A stretch of 49,466 nt of DNA from Fidelibacterota bacterium (GTDB lineage: Bacteria > Fidelibacterota > Marinisomatia > Marinisomatales > TCS56), in assembly GCA_013203115.1 (NCBI GenBank), contig JABMQW010000090.1, positions 1 through 49,466 on the forward strand, given 5' to 3'. The translations under genes were made by a program, and so were the position numbers. The notes under the pieces were generated by a model that worked only from the letters and a program-made list of their open reading frames with translations, made no database searches and was not told where the DNA came from. Shown here in pieces: positions 1 through 9,220 of the stretch (positions within the stretch are counted from its first letter, which is position 1; each line of letters begins with the position of its first letter).

Positions 1-1437
1 AAGCTGGCCAATAACAGTAATATTTCTCCTTCAAAGATATTAATTCCACTCTCATATGCCGCTATTTACGGCGGTACTTTAACACTTATTGGAACATCAA
101 CCAATCTACTTGTCAGCTCAATTGTCGAAGACCACAACCTGCAAGCGCTGGGAATGTTTGAGTTCCTTGGACTAGGCTGTGTTTTCCTAGTGGTTGGGAC
201 AACCTATAATTTCACAATTTTACCAAAATTATTACCAGCCCGAGCTGGAATAACCTCTTTAGTCGGCGAGTATAATTTGACAACCTACCTTACTGAGTTC
301 CAAATTAGTGAATCATCCCCGCTGATCAACTTAACCTGCTTATCCAGTCGTTTGAATGAGACCTATGACATAACCGTTTTATCAATAATTCGAGGTCGAC
401 GACGATTCAATACCAATATCCGAAATATAAAATTAAAAAAAGGCGATATTCTTATAACCCGAGGTACCCTTGAAAGATTCAAACGGTTCCGTAATAAGGA
501 AAAATTACTGTCTCTATCTGATACGAAAATTGATGAAAAAGAGTTACGTGAGGGAGAAAATATGTTAGTTGAGGGTTTAATAAACCAAGGATCCGGCTTG
601 ATTGGAAAGACCTTAAAGGAGGTTGACTTTCGGCGCAAGTATGGAGCCTTCGTTTTAGCAATCAACCGCTATAACTCCACCCTCAAGGAAAAAATTGCTC
701 ATGTTAAACTTAAATTTTCTGATACTTTATTAATCCTGGTGCCCCAATCACAATTTCCTATTCTACCCGAAAATAATGATCTGATAATACTCCAGAAACA
801 TGATATTCTGCTTCATAAACACCGGTTCTGGTGGCTGGCAACATTCATTATTCCCGCAATTATGATAACAGCAGCTTTAGGAATTATTGATATATTGGCC
901 GGCGCGTTAATCGGATTATTTCTCTTATTCATATCCCGCAATATTTCTACTCATGAAGCTTACCAGGCAATTAATTGGCAGGTTATTGTTTTTGTAGCTG
1001 CGTTTATTCCGTTTGGTATTGCGATGGAAAAATCAGGAGCGGCAACTTTAATAGGGTCAACTATATCAAGAATCGGTGATTTATTCCCTGCTGATATTGC
1101 TCCATATGCGATTCTTTCTTTTACTTATCTAATAACAAGCTTGATGACTGAAGTGCTATCTAATAACGCTGCTGCAATCGTGTTAACTCCAATTGCTATC
1201 GCTACTGCGAACAGTCTGGGAGTTGATCCCCGACCTTTTATTTTTGCGATTTGTTATGCTGCTTCAGCTAGTTTTATGACACCGATAGGGTATAAAACAA
1301 ATCTTATGGTTTACGGTCCGGGTAAGTATCGCTTTGCCGATTACCTAAAAGCCGGTATACCACTAAATTTAATATTTTGGATATTGGCTTCAATTTTAAT
1401 TCCAATTTTTTGGCCCTTTACTGTCAAACCATATTAA
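1..1437 (+). CDS. SLC13/DASS-type anion permease, C-terminal part (partial at window edge)
   Basis: The frame is open from base 1, so the start lies outside the window; the first Met in view (154) is internal. The opening residues include a conserved GGTLTLIGTSTNLLV segment typical of SLC13/ArsB-NhaD-like permeases, the re-entrant SNT ion-binding motif region. Two RCK_C (TrkA-C) regulatory domains follow, at about residues 80-160 and 175-255 counted from base 1. A second hydrophobic half ends with an SNNAAAIVLTPIA segment, again typical of these transporters. The protein probably moves an anion (dicarboxylate, sulfate or similar) with Na+ across the inner membrane; the substrate cannot be read from sequence. 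It appears intact at the 3' end and stands apart from the IS remnant downstream. Confidence 0.85.
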   Translation, partial: KLANNSNISPSKILIPLSYAAIYGGTLTLIGTSTNLLVSSIVEDHNLQALGMFEFLGLGCVFLVVGTTYNFTILPKLLPARAGITSLVGEYNLTTYLTEFQISESSPLINLTCLSSRLNETYDITVLSIIRGRRRFNTNIRNIKLKKGDILITRGTLERFKRFRNKEKLLSLSDTKIDEKELREGENMLVEGLINQGSGLIGKTLKEVDFRRKYGAFVLAINRYNSTLKEKIAHVKLKFSDTLLILVPQSQFPILPENNDLIILQKHDILLHKHRFWWLATFIIPAIMITAALGIIDILAGALIGLFLLFISRNISTHEAYQAINWQVIVFVAAFIPFGIAMEKSGAATLIGSTISRIGDLFPADIAPYAILSFTYLITSLMTEVLSNNAAAIVLTPIAIATANSLGVDPRPFIFAICYAASASFMTPIGYKTNLMVYGPGKYRFADYLKAGIPLNLIFWILASILIPIFWPFTVKPY

Positions 1438-1742
1438 AGATTAGACTAAGAAATCAATCAAGTGAAGGGTATTAACTAATCTTGGCACAATATACTGTTG
1501 TCCATGAATATTCAAGTTACCTGATGTAATTTTTAAGTGACATTTGACTAGGTTTGAAATGGAATCAGCAAAGCATAGTACAAAACATAATCCTACAAAT
1601 GATGGGGATAATAGATTTGATGCCTTCAGAATCTTATCATATAACTTGAATTCAACTCTTAAGTGCAACTCAAAGAAAGTTTGTAGATTAAGCAGAGCTG
1701 GTGTAGCATCTCTGCTCTCACAGACTAATATGAGGAGCACAA
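1438..1742. other. Non-coding stretch upstream of IS30 remnant
   Basis: No convincing gene is visible in these 305 bases; open frames on both strands are short and of unlikely composition. The stretch probably includes the leader of the degenerate IS30 element that follows. I could not identify a matching pair of terminal inverted repeats or a target duplication. Confidence 0.5.
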
Positions 1743-2039
1743 ATGAGACACTACAGCCAGCTCACGCTGGAACAAAGGTACGGAATTTATACTTTGCTTA
1801 AAACAGTACATAATCAATCAGAGATTGCCAATGTACTGGGAGTTCATAAATCTACTATATGCCGTGAGCTTAAGCGGAACCGCGGGAAACGTGGTTATAG
1901 ATATAAACAAGCTCAGAGTAAGGCCAAGAATCGTTGTCAGGGAAAAGTGAATCCTCGCATTGATAATAACACTTGGGGATTTATAAAAACGCTCATTGAA
2001 AATGATTGGTCGCAAATTACGCTTCACAATAGCAAGTGA
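1743..2039 (+). pseudogene. IS30-family transposase, N-terminal fragment
   Basis: The 98-residue product starts with the characteristic IS30 opening (HYSQLTLEQRYGIYTLLK) and a helix-turn-helix reading IANVLGVHKSTICRELKRN, the DNA-binding domain of IS30 transposases. Full-length IS30 transposases are usually above 300 residues. Here similarity fades near residue 92 and the frame ends soon after, so the DDE catalytic core is absent. This is a dead element truncated at its 3' side. It lies between the permease and the EEP lipoprotein gene and has no visible second half in the window. Confidence 0.8.
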
Positions 2040-2133
2040 AAACTAGCCGGCGACAATAATATTTATATTTGAGATATTGCTGTATTGTCATTACTATAGA
2101 GCATATTTTACAATGTTTAAAGGAGGAACAATT

Positions 2134-3222
2134 ATGGGATTACCAAAAATAGCAGCATTTCTGTGCATTATAATCTGTATTGGGTGCGATCCACTGGTTA
2201 CAGTATTTGAAGATGTTGAAGATCCGGTAAATTATACCGCCAAAACATTTGTCGAACCAGCGTCTGTCGATACGATCACTATCATGACCTGGAATATCCG
2301 CTTTGGCGCCGCCCGGCTACCCTGGTTTGGTGATTCCTGCGGCGATCGGGTTATGCTGACTGAAGCTGAAGTTTTCGACGGTCTGGAAAAATTGGCTGTT
2401 AGAATTAATGATATTGATCCCGATATAATATTTCTGCAGGAAGTCGATGTCGAATCCAAGCGTACTCAATATATCGATCAGGCTCAGTGGCTGCTGAATC
2501 AAACAGATTTAAACTATGGTGTTTATGCTTCGATGTGGCAAGCCCAGTTTATCCCCAGTGATGGATTGGGCCGAATGGATAATGGGAATGCAATATTGTC
2601 AAAATGGCCTATAACAGATGCTGAACGTATACAATTGCCGCTGCGTGGCGATATGGATGCCTTGACAAAATACTTCTATTTGCGAAGAAATGTAATCAAA
2701 GCACGGATAGAAATTCCGGGAACTGACAATGTTTATGCCGTAGGAATCCATTCATCGGCCTTTGCTACTGATGATACCAAACAGAAACAGATCAATAAAT
2801 ATATTGAGATACTGGATGATATTAACAGTAGCGGTGGTGTATTTATTTCCGGTGGTGATTTAAATGCAATCCCTCCTACAGCAACAAAAACCGATTATTG
2901 TATAGAAGATGCTTGCGATGATGAAGATTTTCATTCAGATGGTGATGATCATCGCGAGGGCAGCTATTTTACTCCTGAAAAAACCTGGCTGGAAGATTTG
3001 TATGAAAAGTATTCGCCTGCCGTTTCATTGACCGAATACAGTAAAATTCAACATGAAGCCCAGTATTTTACCCATACCCCCGATTGGAATGGAGACTGGG
3101 ATCGAAAGTTGGATTACCTGTGGACTAATACCGATTGGGTATCCGGATCGGACTCTACTTTGCAGGAGGCAGTGGAAGCTTCCGATCATGTAGCTGTAAT
3201 CGCACATTGGGAGGTGCCCTAA
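2134..3222 (+). CDS. Secreted endonuclease/exonuclease/phosphatase (EEP) family lipoprotein
   Basis: The start at 2134 is chosen because AAAGGAGG lies 8 bases upstream and the next residues form a lipoprotein signal: a hydrophobic stretch ending in the lipobox CIGC, acylated at about Cys17. A farther upstream in-frame start would put the signal peptide inside the protein. The mature part has EEP-fold landmarks in order: TIMTWNIRFG (Asn), DPDIIFLQEVD (metal-binding Glu), GGDLNAIPP (Asp/Asn), DYLWTN and a closing SDHVAV (Asp-His). The enzyme cleaves phosphodiester or phosphomonoester bonds; its substrate could be nucleic acid, inositol phosphate or sphingomyelin-like and is unresolved. Its stop codon overlaps the next start by one base, so the two genes are likely co-translated. 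Confidence 0.85.
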   Translation: MGLPKIAAFLCIIICIGCDPLVTVFEDVEDPVNYTAKTFVEPASVDTITIMTWNIRFGAARLPWFGDSCGDRVMLTEAEVFDGLEKLAVRINDIDPDIIFLQEVDVESKRTQYIDQAQWLLNQTDLNYGVYASMWQAQFIPSDGLGRMDNGNAILSKWPITDAERIQLPLRGDMDALTKYFYLRRNVIKARIEIPGTDNVYAVGIHSSAFATDDTKQKQINKYIEILDDINSSGGVFISGGDLNAIPPTATKTDYCIEDACDDEDFHSDGDDHREGSYFTPEKTWLEDLYEKYSPAVSLTEYSKIQHEAQYFTHTPDWNGDWDRKLDYLWTNTDWVSGSDSTLQEAVEASDHVAVIAHWEVP

Positions 3223-3995
3223 TGAAAATATTTCAATTCCTGCTAATCCTCCCTGTTACATTCAATATTCTAATTGCCGCTGATAATAACCAGTCGGCTA
3301 CCTGGGCTGACGGCTCAGCCTTAATCATTGAAAAGGGCCAATGGGAAATTGGATTGTTCAATCCATTATCCTATGGTTTTAGCGAGACTATTCAAATATC
3401 GACTCATCCCCTGGTGTTTTTACAAATGCCCAATGTAGCGGTTAAAAAACAGTGGATCACTCTCAATGGCTATTTACTATCGTCGAAACACTCGCTATAC
3501 TATCCGACACCGCTACTTAATTTGATTGCAAAAGAAGGTATCGGGGGTTTTATATCACCGGAATTTGAAATACCGGCCATGATTTCCACTATAAATGAAA
3601 TAATTGTCAGTAAACCATTAAATACCAGCGGAATATTATCATTAAAATTGGCCTTCGCTTTTTCTATAGGCAGTACTGATCTGGATCAGAGAACTTCAAT
3701 TGATTTACCGCTGCTGTATCAGCGTTTATCAGTATATCATAATGGTCATTACACAAAATTTGGGGCTGATTATCAAAGTGACTCGGGTAAGAAACTTGGG
3801 ATAGCTGTCGATATTGATTATTTCATATTATCAAATAGCAACAAGCATAGGGCTTTTGAACATAAAGGATTGATTTCATATTCAAAAAAGAAATCACGTC
3901 AGATACTGATAGGCTACAAATATATTAGTGCTGATTATCCATTTGGACAGCAACAACATTTATTTCCAATAATAGACCTTTGTTGGAAATGGTGA
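3222..3995 (+). CDS. Exported protein of unknown function, coupled to the EEP lipoprotein
   Basis: The start is placed at 3222, where TAATG joins the stop of the EEP gene to the ATG. An upstream extension would run inside the preceding gene. The 257-residue product starts with a cleavable signal peptide (hydrophobic residues 3-18, then AADN). The rest alternates short polar and hydrophobic/aromatic strands and ends in Trp-Lys-Trp, which could fit an outer-membrane or periplasmic beta-rich protein. I recognise no family. The tight overlap suggests it works with the upstream lipoprotein. Confidence 0.6.
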   Translation: MKIFQFLLILPVTFNILIAADNNQSATWADGSALIIEKGQWEIGLFNPLSYGFSETIQISTHPLVFLQMPNVAVKKQWITLNGYLLSSKHSLYYPTPLLNLIAKEGIGGFISPEFEIPAMISTINEIIVSKPLNTSGILSLKLAFAFSIGSTDLDQRTSIDLPLLYQRLSVYHNGHYTKFGADYQSDSGKKLGIAVDIDYFILSNSNKHRAFEHKGLISYSKKKSRQILIGYKYISADYPFGQQQHLFPIIDLCWKW

Positions 3996-4294
3996 TTAAC
4001 AAGCCTGAACGCAAAAATACAAGCTTCAATACAACAAATCTCACAAAAACCCGTTAAAATTCAAGCAATATTTTCAATTAATATTCCGCCTGGATTAAAG
4101 CAATTTTCTTTATTGCGCTTGCTGACATTACTCAATTGGATGGTTGTTTCAATCGATTGATCTGCTGTAACTTTTTATCAGTATTTGCTACAGTGGGCAT
4201 CTCCTGATCAATAGACCAATACTTATTTCTAATCATTTAACCAACGCGGTGCGCTGAAAGCGAAGCCGAGTCAAGATCATAATTTCACGCAGTA
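3996..4294. other. Intergenic stretch, no gene seen
   Basis: These 299 bases hold no frame with a ribosome binding site and plausible protein. No clear Shine-Dalgarno sequence precedes the next gene. Nothing resembling a terminator hairpin with a T-tract was found. Confidence 0.4.
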
Positions 4295-5266
4295 ATGGTA
4301 AAAACAGCATCAGATAAACAATTCCCAACCATCGTGCTGGCTGGTGGTCATAAAAATATCCGTTTGCACGATATTGCCAACTTTTTTACTGACATGTATC
4401 GCTATCGCGAGCATTACCTGCCGATGGGCAGTTATAAAACGATCCGTGAAATTGAGGGAACTATCAACGATCAACCCGGAAGATATCCCCTGATCCTGTT
4501 CCTGCTAAATACTTTGCGCCGCACGCCATCTATTGGTAAAGTGAAAATTATCGGTCCCAAGCCGGAGCTGGAAATCGCCCTTGCTAAAGCCAATTTTCCG
4601 ACCAGCCAGTTTGAAATTGTCGCACAGGGAAAATCTTTTGGTGAAAACATGATGCTCGGATACAATGCCTTTGGTGGTAAAGGACATGTCCTGCTGGTGA
4701 TGGGGGATTCTCCTTTGACAACCGTACAAAGTATTGAAAACTTTATCGAACTAAGCCAGGCCTACCTTGATTATGACATCATTATTCCGGTTGTAAAAGC
4801 TGCAGTTTTGGACGACCTGGCCCGGTTCATGCCGCGCCCGTACATGCGTATGCGCCCTGATGGAATGGAACCTCAAAACTATTGTCAACCGAAAGACCTG
4901 GACAAACGAGGACGGATCAGTGTCCGCTTAACCAGCCTGGCTCTGACCAACCTGGAAGGAACTACCGTCGAGCAGATCGATCATTTACGCTCATTACGTA
5001 AATTACTGCGTCCAGCCGTTCAGCGTCTGATTCGCGAAGACCTGGGGGCGAATATTCTGATTCAATACCGGCGTGGTATTCCATTCACCTGGCTCAGTAA
5101 AAAATTTGAGCAACTATATTACAAATCCATGCTGGTAGTTGGATTGTCCCATGCCGGTGCGGCCATCGACGTGGATTCCAGTGCCGACCTGCGAGTGATT
5201 GCCAAAATATTATATTATCAACGTCAACGAAAACAAGCCAGGATTTCTAAAAAATCAGCAACCTGA
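4295..5266 (+). CDS. MobA-like NTP transferase domain protein
   Basis: The product has the N-terminal nucleotide-binding signature TIVLAGG (residues 12-18) and a downstream LLVMGDSPLTT motif whose Asp normally binds the metal-nucleotide. Both are typical of the GT-A-like nucleotidyltransferase fold (MobA, IspD, sugar-phosphate nucleotidyltransferases). The usual G-x-G-T-R-M signature after LAGG is not present; the region reads AGGHKN, so the substrate class differs from true MobA. The C-terminal half is helical and ends with AAIDVDSSADLRVI, a closing motif common in this family. It probably transfers a nucleotidyl group to a cytoplasmic acceptor such as a sugar or polyol phosphate. It stands alone and converges on the histidine kinase gene. 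Confidence 0.7.
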   Translation: MVKTASDKQFPTIVLAGGHKNIRLHDIANFFTDMYRYREHYLPMGSYKTIREIEGTINDQPGRYPLILFLLNTLRRTPSIGKVKIIGPKPELEIALAKANFPTSQFEIVAQGKSFGENMMLGYNAFGGKGHVLLVMGDSPLTTVQSIENFIELSQAYLDYDIIIPVVKAAVLDDLARFMPRPYMRMRPDGMEPQNYCQPKDLDKRGRISVRLTSLALTNLEGTTVEQIDHLRSLRKLLRPAVQRLIREDLGANILIQYRRGIPFTWLSKKFEQLYYKSMLVVGLSHAGAAIDVDSSADLRVIAKILYYQRQRKQARISKKSAT

Positions 5267-5280
5267 TTTATTAAACTAAA

Positions 5281-6588
5281 TCAATCAAAGTAAATTATAA
5301 AATCGGTATAATCTGTAGCAGGTCGTTCCAAGGCAAACCTGAATCCGTGGTTCATTAGAATTTCTCTTACCAAAGTTAAACCAATTCCCTGACCATTTTT
5401 TTTGGTACTGAAAAAGGGCGTAAATAACTGTTTCCGGACTTCAAGCGTAAATCCGCCTCCCGTATCTCGAATAATTAAAGTCTTTACCGGCTCAGTAGTA
5501 GTAATGACCGTTATCGTTCCATCGGAGGTAATTGCATCGACTGCATTCTTAACCAGATTGACCAGTACATGTTCAAATTGCTGGACATCGATTATTACTT
5601 CAAAAGGGATCGAAGCCAATTGCCATACCCAGTCAATATTTTTCCGGTGGCACTGTACATGCATTAAAGTTTCTACCGTCTTCAACAGATGATGTAAATC
5701 ATGTTTTTCATAATTTGGTTTCGGCAAGCGAACCACTTCAGCATAATTTGTCATAAAACAATTTAAATGACGGTTCCGGGTAATAACCACGTCAATCGCA
5801 TGCTCAAAATCTGTCTGATCTTCAGCAGGTAGATAGCGCTTATAAGCTAAAAACGAATCGAGGACCGAATTGACTGCTCCGACTGAATTATTAATCTCAT
5901 GGGACATCAATCTAATAATTTTGCCGTAAGCCCGTTTTTCAGACTTGTATAACTCATCGGTCAACTCTTCAATCATAATAAAATGATGGTAAAAGCCTTG
6001 ATTGCGAAATTGCGATTTCCGGCATTTATAGGCCAGGATACCGTTGATTGGAACAATTCGCGCTTCACCGGGAGTTAACCGGCTTAAAACCGTGGCCAAT
6101 TCACTGTCACCTACATCTACTAAATTGAAACCAATACACTGCTTCGCAGAAACACTGATTGCTTTTACTGCTGCCGGATTCAGTTGAGTGATTTTATCAT
6201 CAAAATCTAAAACGATTATTCCCGTCGGCGATGCTTCTATGAGCCGTTCCAAGAAGAAATGCTGTTCCCGCTGCCGTATTCGCTCGGTGCGTAATTGATC
6301 GATCATCTGATTATAAACCTCAATCAATTGGTCCATTTCCACCTGACCCACTTTCACAAACCGGGTACTGAAATCCCGGTCTTTAAGTGTTTCGATGCCG
6401 GCGGTAATCAGATTCACCGGACGAATCAACGACCAGTATATCCCAACGGAAACAGCAATTGAAATTAGAATTAGAATTTCCGTCAATAAAAACCACCAGC
6501 GATGCTGAGCTAATAATTGAAGTGATAAAATAAAAAAGATACTATGCAACAGAATAATAAAGACAATGTACTTGGTTTTTAACCTCAT
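5281..6588 (-). CDS. Membrane sensor histidine kinase of the efflux operon
   Basis: Order of parts: transmembrane segments at about residues 7-27 and 33-54 with almost no periplasmic loop, a HAMP-like linker (55-105), a PAS domain (about 110-210), a HisKA helix with the phospho-acceptor in LMSHEINN (His230), and a HATPase domain with the N-box NLVKNAVDA and glycine motifs DTGGGF and GQGIGLTLV. The lack of a sensor loop suggests that it reads a signal in the membrane, or that its PAS domain senses a cytoplasmic ligand. It is the last gene of a leftward operon and overlaps the response regulator by ATGA. It is the likely partner kinase of that regulator and thereby of the ABC efflux genes. The architecture resembles NtrY-type kinases. 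Confidence 0.88.
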   Translation of the reverse strand: MRLKTKYIVFIILLHSIFFILSLQLLAQHRWWFLLTEILILISIAVSVGIYWSLIRPVNLITAGIETLKDRDFSTRFVKVGQVEMDQLIEVYNQMIDQLRTERIRQREQHFFLERLIEASPTGIIVLDFDDKITQLNPAAVKAISVSAKQCIGFNLVDVGDSELATVLSRLTPGEARIVPINGILAYKCRKSQFRNQGFYHHFIMIEELTDELYKSEKRAYGKIIRLMSHEINNSVGAVNSVLDSFLAYKRYLPAEDQTDFEHAIDVVITRNRHLNCFMTNYAEVVRLPKPNYEKHDLHHLLKTVETLMHVQCHRKNIDWVWQLASIPFEVIIDVQQFEHVLVNLVKNAVDAITSDGTITVITTTEPVKTLIIRDTGGGFTLEVRKQLFTPFFSTKKNGQGIGLTLVREILMNHGFRFALERPATDYTDFIIYFD

Positions 6589-7961
6589 ATATTCAAGCCA
6601 TATTTTTCCAAACGACGATAAAGGGCGGCCCGGCTGAGGCCCAGGGATTGCGCCACCTGCTTGATGTTTTTAGCATGAAATTCAAGCGCCTTTTTAATCA
6701 TGGAAATTTCCACTTCTTCCAAGGTCATTTCTCCTACCTGTGGTAAGGTCAATCCTGATTTTGATTTGGGAGATATTTCCAGTTGGTTGGCAAAATCCGT
6801 TCGCCTAAGTAAATCTTTACCCGTGATTAGTACCGTCCGCTCAACCAGGTTTTTCAATTCCCGGATATTACCTGACCAGGTCAGGCTCTTCAACCAAGCC
6901 ATCGCTTTAGGATCAACCTGTAATTCACTGCGACCATAAATCTTTTTAAGGTTATTAATAAAATGGCGTACCAGAATAGGTATATCGCCGGGATGCTCCC
7001 GTAAAGCTGGCAATTTAATGCTGATTAAATTAATCCGGTAAAAAAGGTCTTCCCGAAAATCACCTTCTGCTACCATCCGGTTCAGATCACGATTGGTAGC
7101 GCAGATCAAACGCACATCAACTTGTTGAGCCTGACTTGAGCCAAGTACTTCAAAGGACCTGTCTTGCAAAACCCGCAGCAGTTTAACCTGGCTAGTTCGA
7201 TCCAAGTCACCGATCTCGTCCAGAAATATGCTGCCCCGGTTGGCCTTCTGAAAACGGCCGATTCGGTCATGGCGGGCATCGGTGAAAGCACCTTTTTTAT
7301 GGCCGAACATTTCACTTTCAAACAAAGTGGTGGAAATTCCACCAAGATTGACTTTTACAAACGGTTGATTACAGCGCGGACTGTTTTGATGGATCGCCTC
7401 GGCGATCAATTCCTTGCCCGTACCGCTTTCACCAAGTATCAAAACCGACGCATCAGTCCCGCTGACCCGTCCGACTGTTTCCAGTACAGTCAGTAATTGA
7501 CGATCCTCGCCAATCAGCTTTTTAAAATCATATTTTCGGTCCAGTTCCTTCCGTGAGCGCGAGCGAATGTGCGCTTCCTGTCCTTCCGGCGATAATTCCA
7601 GGGCTGTCTTGATCGATCGCAGCAGGTGGTCATTCCGCCAGGGTTTGTTGATAAAATCGACCGCACCGGCCTTCATGCCCTGCACCGCCAAATCAATGGA
7701 ACCCCAGGCAGTAATCAGAATAATCGGCATTCCCGATCGCAATTCGTGTAATTCTCCTAAAAGTTCCAGACCTTCTTTACCACTGGTCTCACGTGAAAAA
7801 TTCATATCCAATAAAACCAGCTCGGGGCTATTCCCACGCATTACTTCCAAAGCGGTAACCCGGTCCGGAGCCAACAGTGGCTGGTGGCTAGCGTGTTTCA
7901 ATAACAGTTCGAGCGAGGCGCGGACCGCTGGATCATCATCGATTATCAGAATCTTAGACAT
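6585..7961 (-). CDS. Sigma-54-dependent response regulator (NtrC family)
   Basis: The 458-residue protein has a receiver domain (acidic pocket near residues 8-10, phospho-acceptor Asp52, Thr84, Lys106), an AAA+ central domain and a Fis-type helix-turn-helix (last 45 residues, ending LSRAALYRRLEKYG). The AAA+ domain shows Walker A GESGTGKE (177-184) and Walker B GSIFLDEIGDL. The sigma-54-contacting loop reads GAFTDA at 224-229 instead of GAFTGA. This variant loop still points to an enhancer-binding protein, but its contact with sigma-54 may differ. It most likely activates the operon in which it lies: a palindrome and a candidate -24/-12 promoter precede the adaptor gene. It overlaps the kinase gene by four bases. 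Confidence 0.9.
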   Translation of the reverse strand: MSKILIIDDDPAVRASLELLLKHASHQPLLAPDRVTALEVMRGNSPELVLLDMNFSRETSGKEGLELLGELHELRSGMPIILITAWGSIDLAVQGMKAGAVDFINKPWRNDHLLRSIKTALELSPEGQEAHIRSRSRKELDRKYDFKKLIGEDRQLLTVLETVGRVSGTDASVLILGESGTGKELIAEAIHQNSPRCNQPFVKVNLGGISTTLFESEMFGHKKGAFTDARHDRIGRFQKANRGSIFLDEIGDLDRTSQVKLLRVLQDRSFEVLGSSQAQQVDVRLICATNRDLNRMVAEGDFREDLFYRINLISIKLPALREHPGDIPILVRHFINNLKKIYGRSELQVDPKAMAWLKSLTWSGNIRELKNLVERTVLITGKDLLRRTDFANQLEISPKSKSGLTLPQVGEMTLEEVEISMIKKALEFHAKNIKQVAQSLGLSRAALYRRLEKYGLNI

Positions 7962-8002
7962 GGATTTCAGATCAATTTATCACTATTACATCGGTTATTC
8001 AA

Positions 8003-9220
8003 TCATTCATCGTGCAACGCAATGGCCGGTTGCAGGCTGGCGGCCAGATTGCTCGGGTACAGGGCGCAAACAATTGTGATCAGGTAAATCACCAGGATTG
8101 ATAACAGAATTGAAACCGCATAGGTCATTGTACTTATGAACGGTATCAATCCCAACAGTGGTAATTGCACCGCAAAGAATATCCCTGTAATCATTCCAAA
8201 AGTGGCCAATACCAGTGATTCCCCAACGATCTGAAAATAAATCTGCCGTTCGGTAGAACCCATGGCACGGCGTAACCCAATCTCAGCCTTACGGCGATTG
8301 GTATTGTACCAGATCATCCCGAATAAACCCAGCGCCACATTAATAATTAAAAAACCACAAATAATAGCCATGATTGTCGGAATGATCATTGATTGTTTAT
8401 TGGCTGATATTCGGGCACTATCTAATTGATCAATGTTTATCATCCAGTCCCGGGCCACATGTGTTACTTGTTTCATCAACCGTTCTTCAAAATCCATTGT
8501 TGTACCGGGCCTAACCCGAAACAGAATACGAATAAAGAAAGACTCTTTCAGGAAATCTCGGGTCAGATCATTTTCCAAGGAAGCCCGCCTTAACAGCACT
8601 TTCTTAGAACCGGTAAACTCACCCCCATTACGAAATTCATCGATTAGGCCGACCACTTTAAATTCTTCATTTTCGCCCTGAAAATCCTGATCTTTCCCAT
8701 AAATAATTTTTCCTATCGGATCAGCGCCGGCAAACAGGGCTTCAGCAGCGTATTTATTTAGCACTACCGGAATGTGATTGGCCGCATTATCCTGAAGTCC
8801 AAACCAGCGCCCCTTAACAATATCCAAATTCAACACATCCGGAAAATCATCACCAGTCTGAAACAGATGACAATTAACCGTTTTACCAGCATAATGATAA
8901 TCATCCATCGATGTTGCCGAAGGCATAAACAAATAACTGATTGAATAGGCATGTGAAATTATCTCAGGTTGCGAATCAAGGGTGTTCTCCAACTGGCGAA
9001 GTGTTGCGGCAACTGCTTCCGGGTCCTGTGTTTTCCAATCTATGGACAGATACCAGACATCATCATAATCAAACCCCAGTGGTTTTAAGTAATTCCCAAA
9101 ATTGTAGTTTATAGTTGTCATTACCAGGAATAAACTGAAAAATGAGATGAAAATCCCAATAATCATGAGCGAATTACGGCGTCTGCGATTCCAGATAAGT
9201 TTGAACATTTGTTTAATCAT
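8003..9220 (-). CDS. ABC transporter permease, MacB/FtsX type (second permease)
   Basis: The topology is one N-terminal transmembrane segment (about residues 15-37), a large periplasmic MacB core domain, and three C-terminal transmembrane segments with an FtsX domain, the classical layout of type VII ABC systems. The motif RRKAEIGLRRAMGSTERQIYFQIVGESL marks the FtsX cytoplasmic coupling helix. The family uses ATP hydrolysis in the cytoplasm to drive movements in the periplasm (mechanotransmission) for export of lipids, peptides or antibiotics. The start overlaps the end of the first permease by four bases, so the two are probably made together as a heterodimer. It diverges enough from its neighbour to be a distinct subunit. 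Confidence 0.88.
   Translation of the reverse strand: MIKQMFKLIWNRRRRNSLMIIGIFISFFSLFLVMTTINYNFGNYLKPLGFDYDDVWYLSIDWKTQDPEAVAATLRQLENTLDSQPEIISHAYSISYLFMPSATSMDDYHYAGKTVNCHLFQTGDDFPDVLNLDIVKGRWFGLQDNAANHIPVVLNKYAAEALFAGADPIGKIIYGKDQDFQGENEEFKVVGLIDEFRNGGEFTGSKKVLLRRASLENDLTRDFLKESFFIRILFRVRPGTTMDFEERLMKQVTHVARDWMINIDQLDSARISANKQSMIIPTIMAIICGFLIINVALGLFGMIWYNTNRRKAEIGLRRAMGSTERQIYFQIVGESLVLATFGMITGIFFAVQLPLLGLIPFISTMTYAVSILLSILVIYLITIVCALYPSNLAASLQPAIALHDE

Noticed and set aside
1441-1740. Open frame on the minus strand before the IS30 remnant
   Set aside because: No ribosome site, no family resemblance and it lies in a region that looks non-coding or degenerate.
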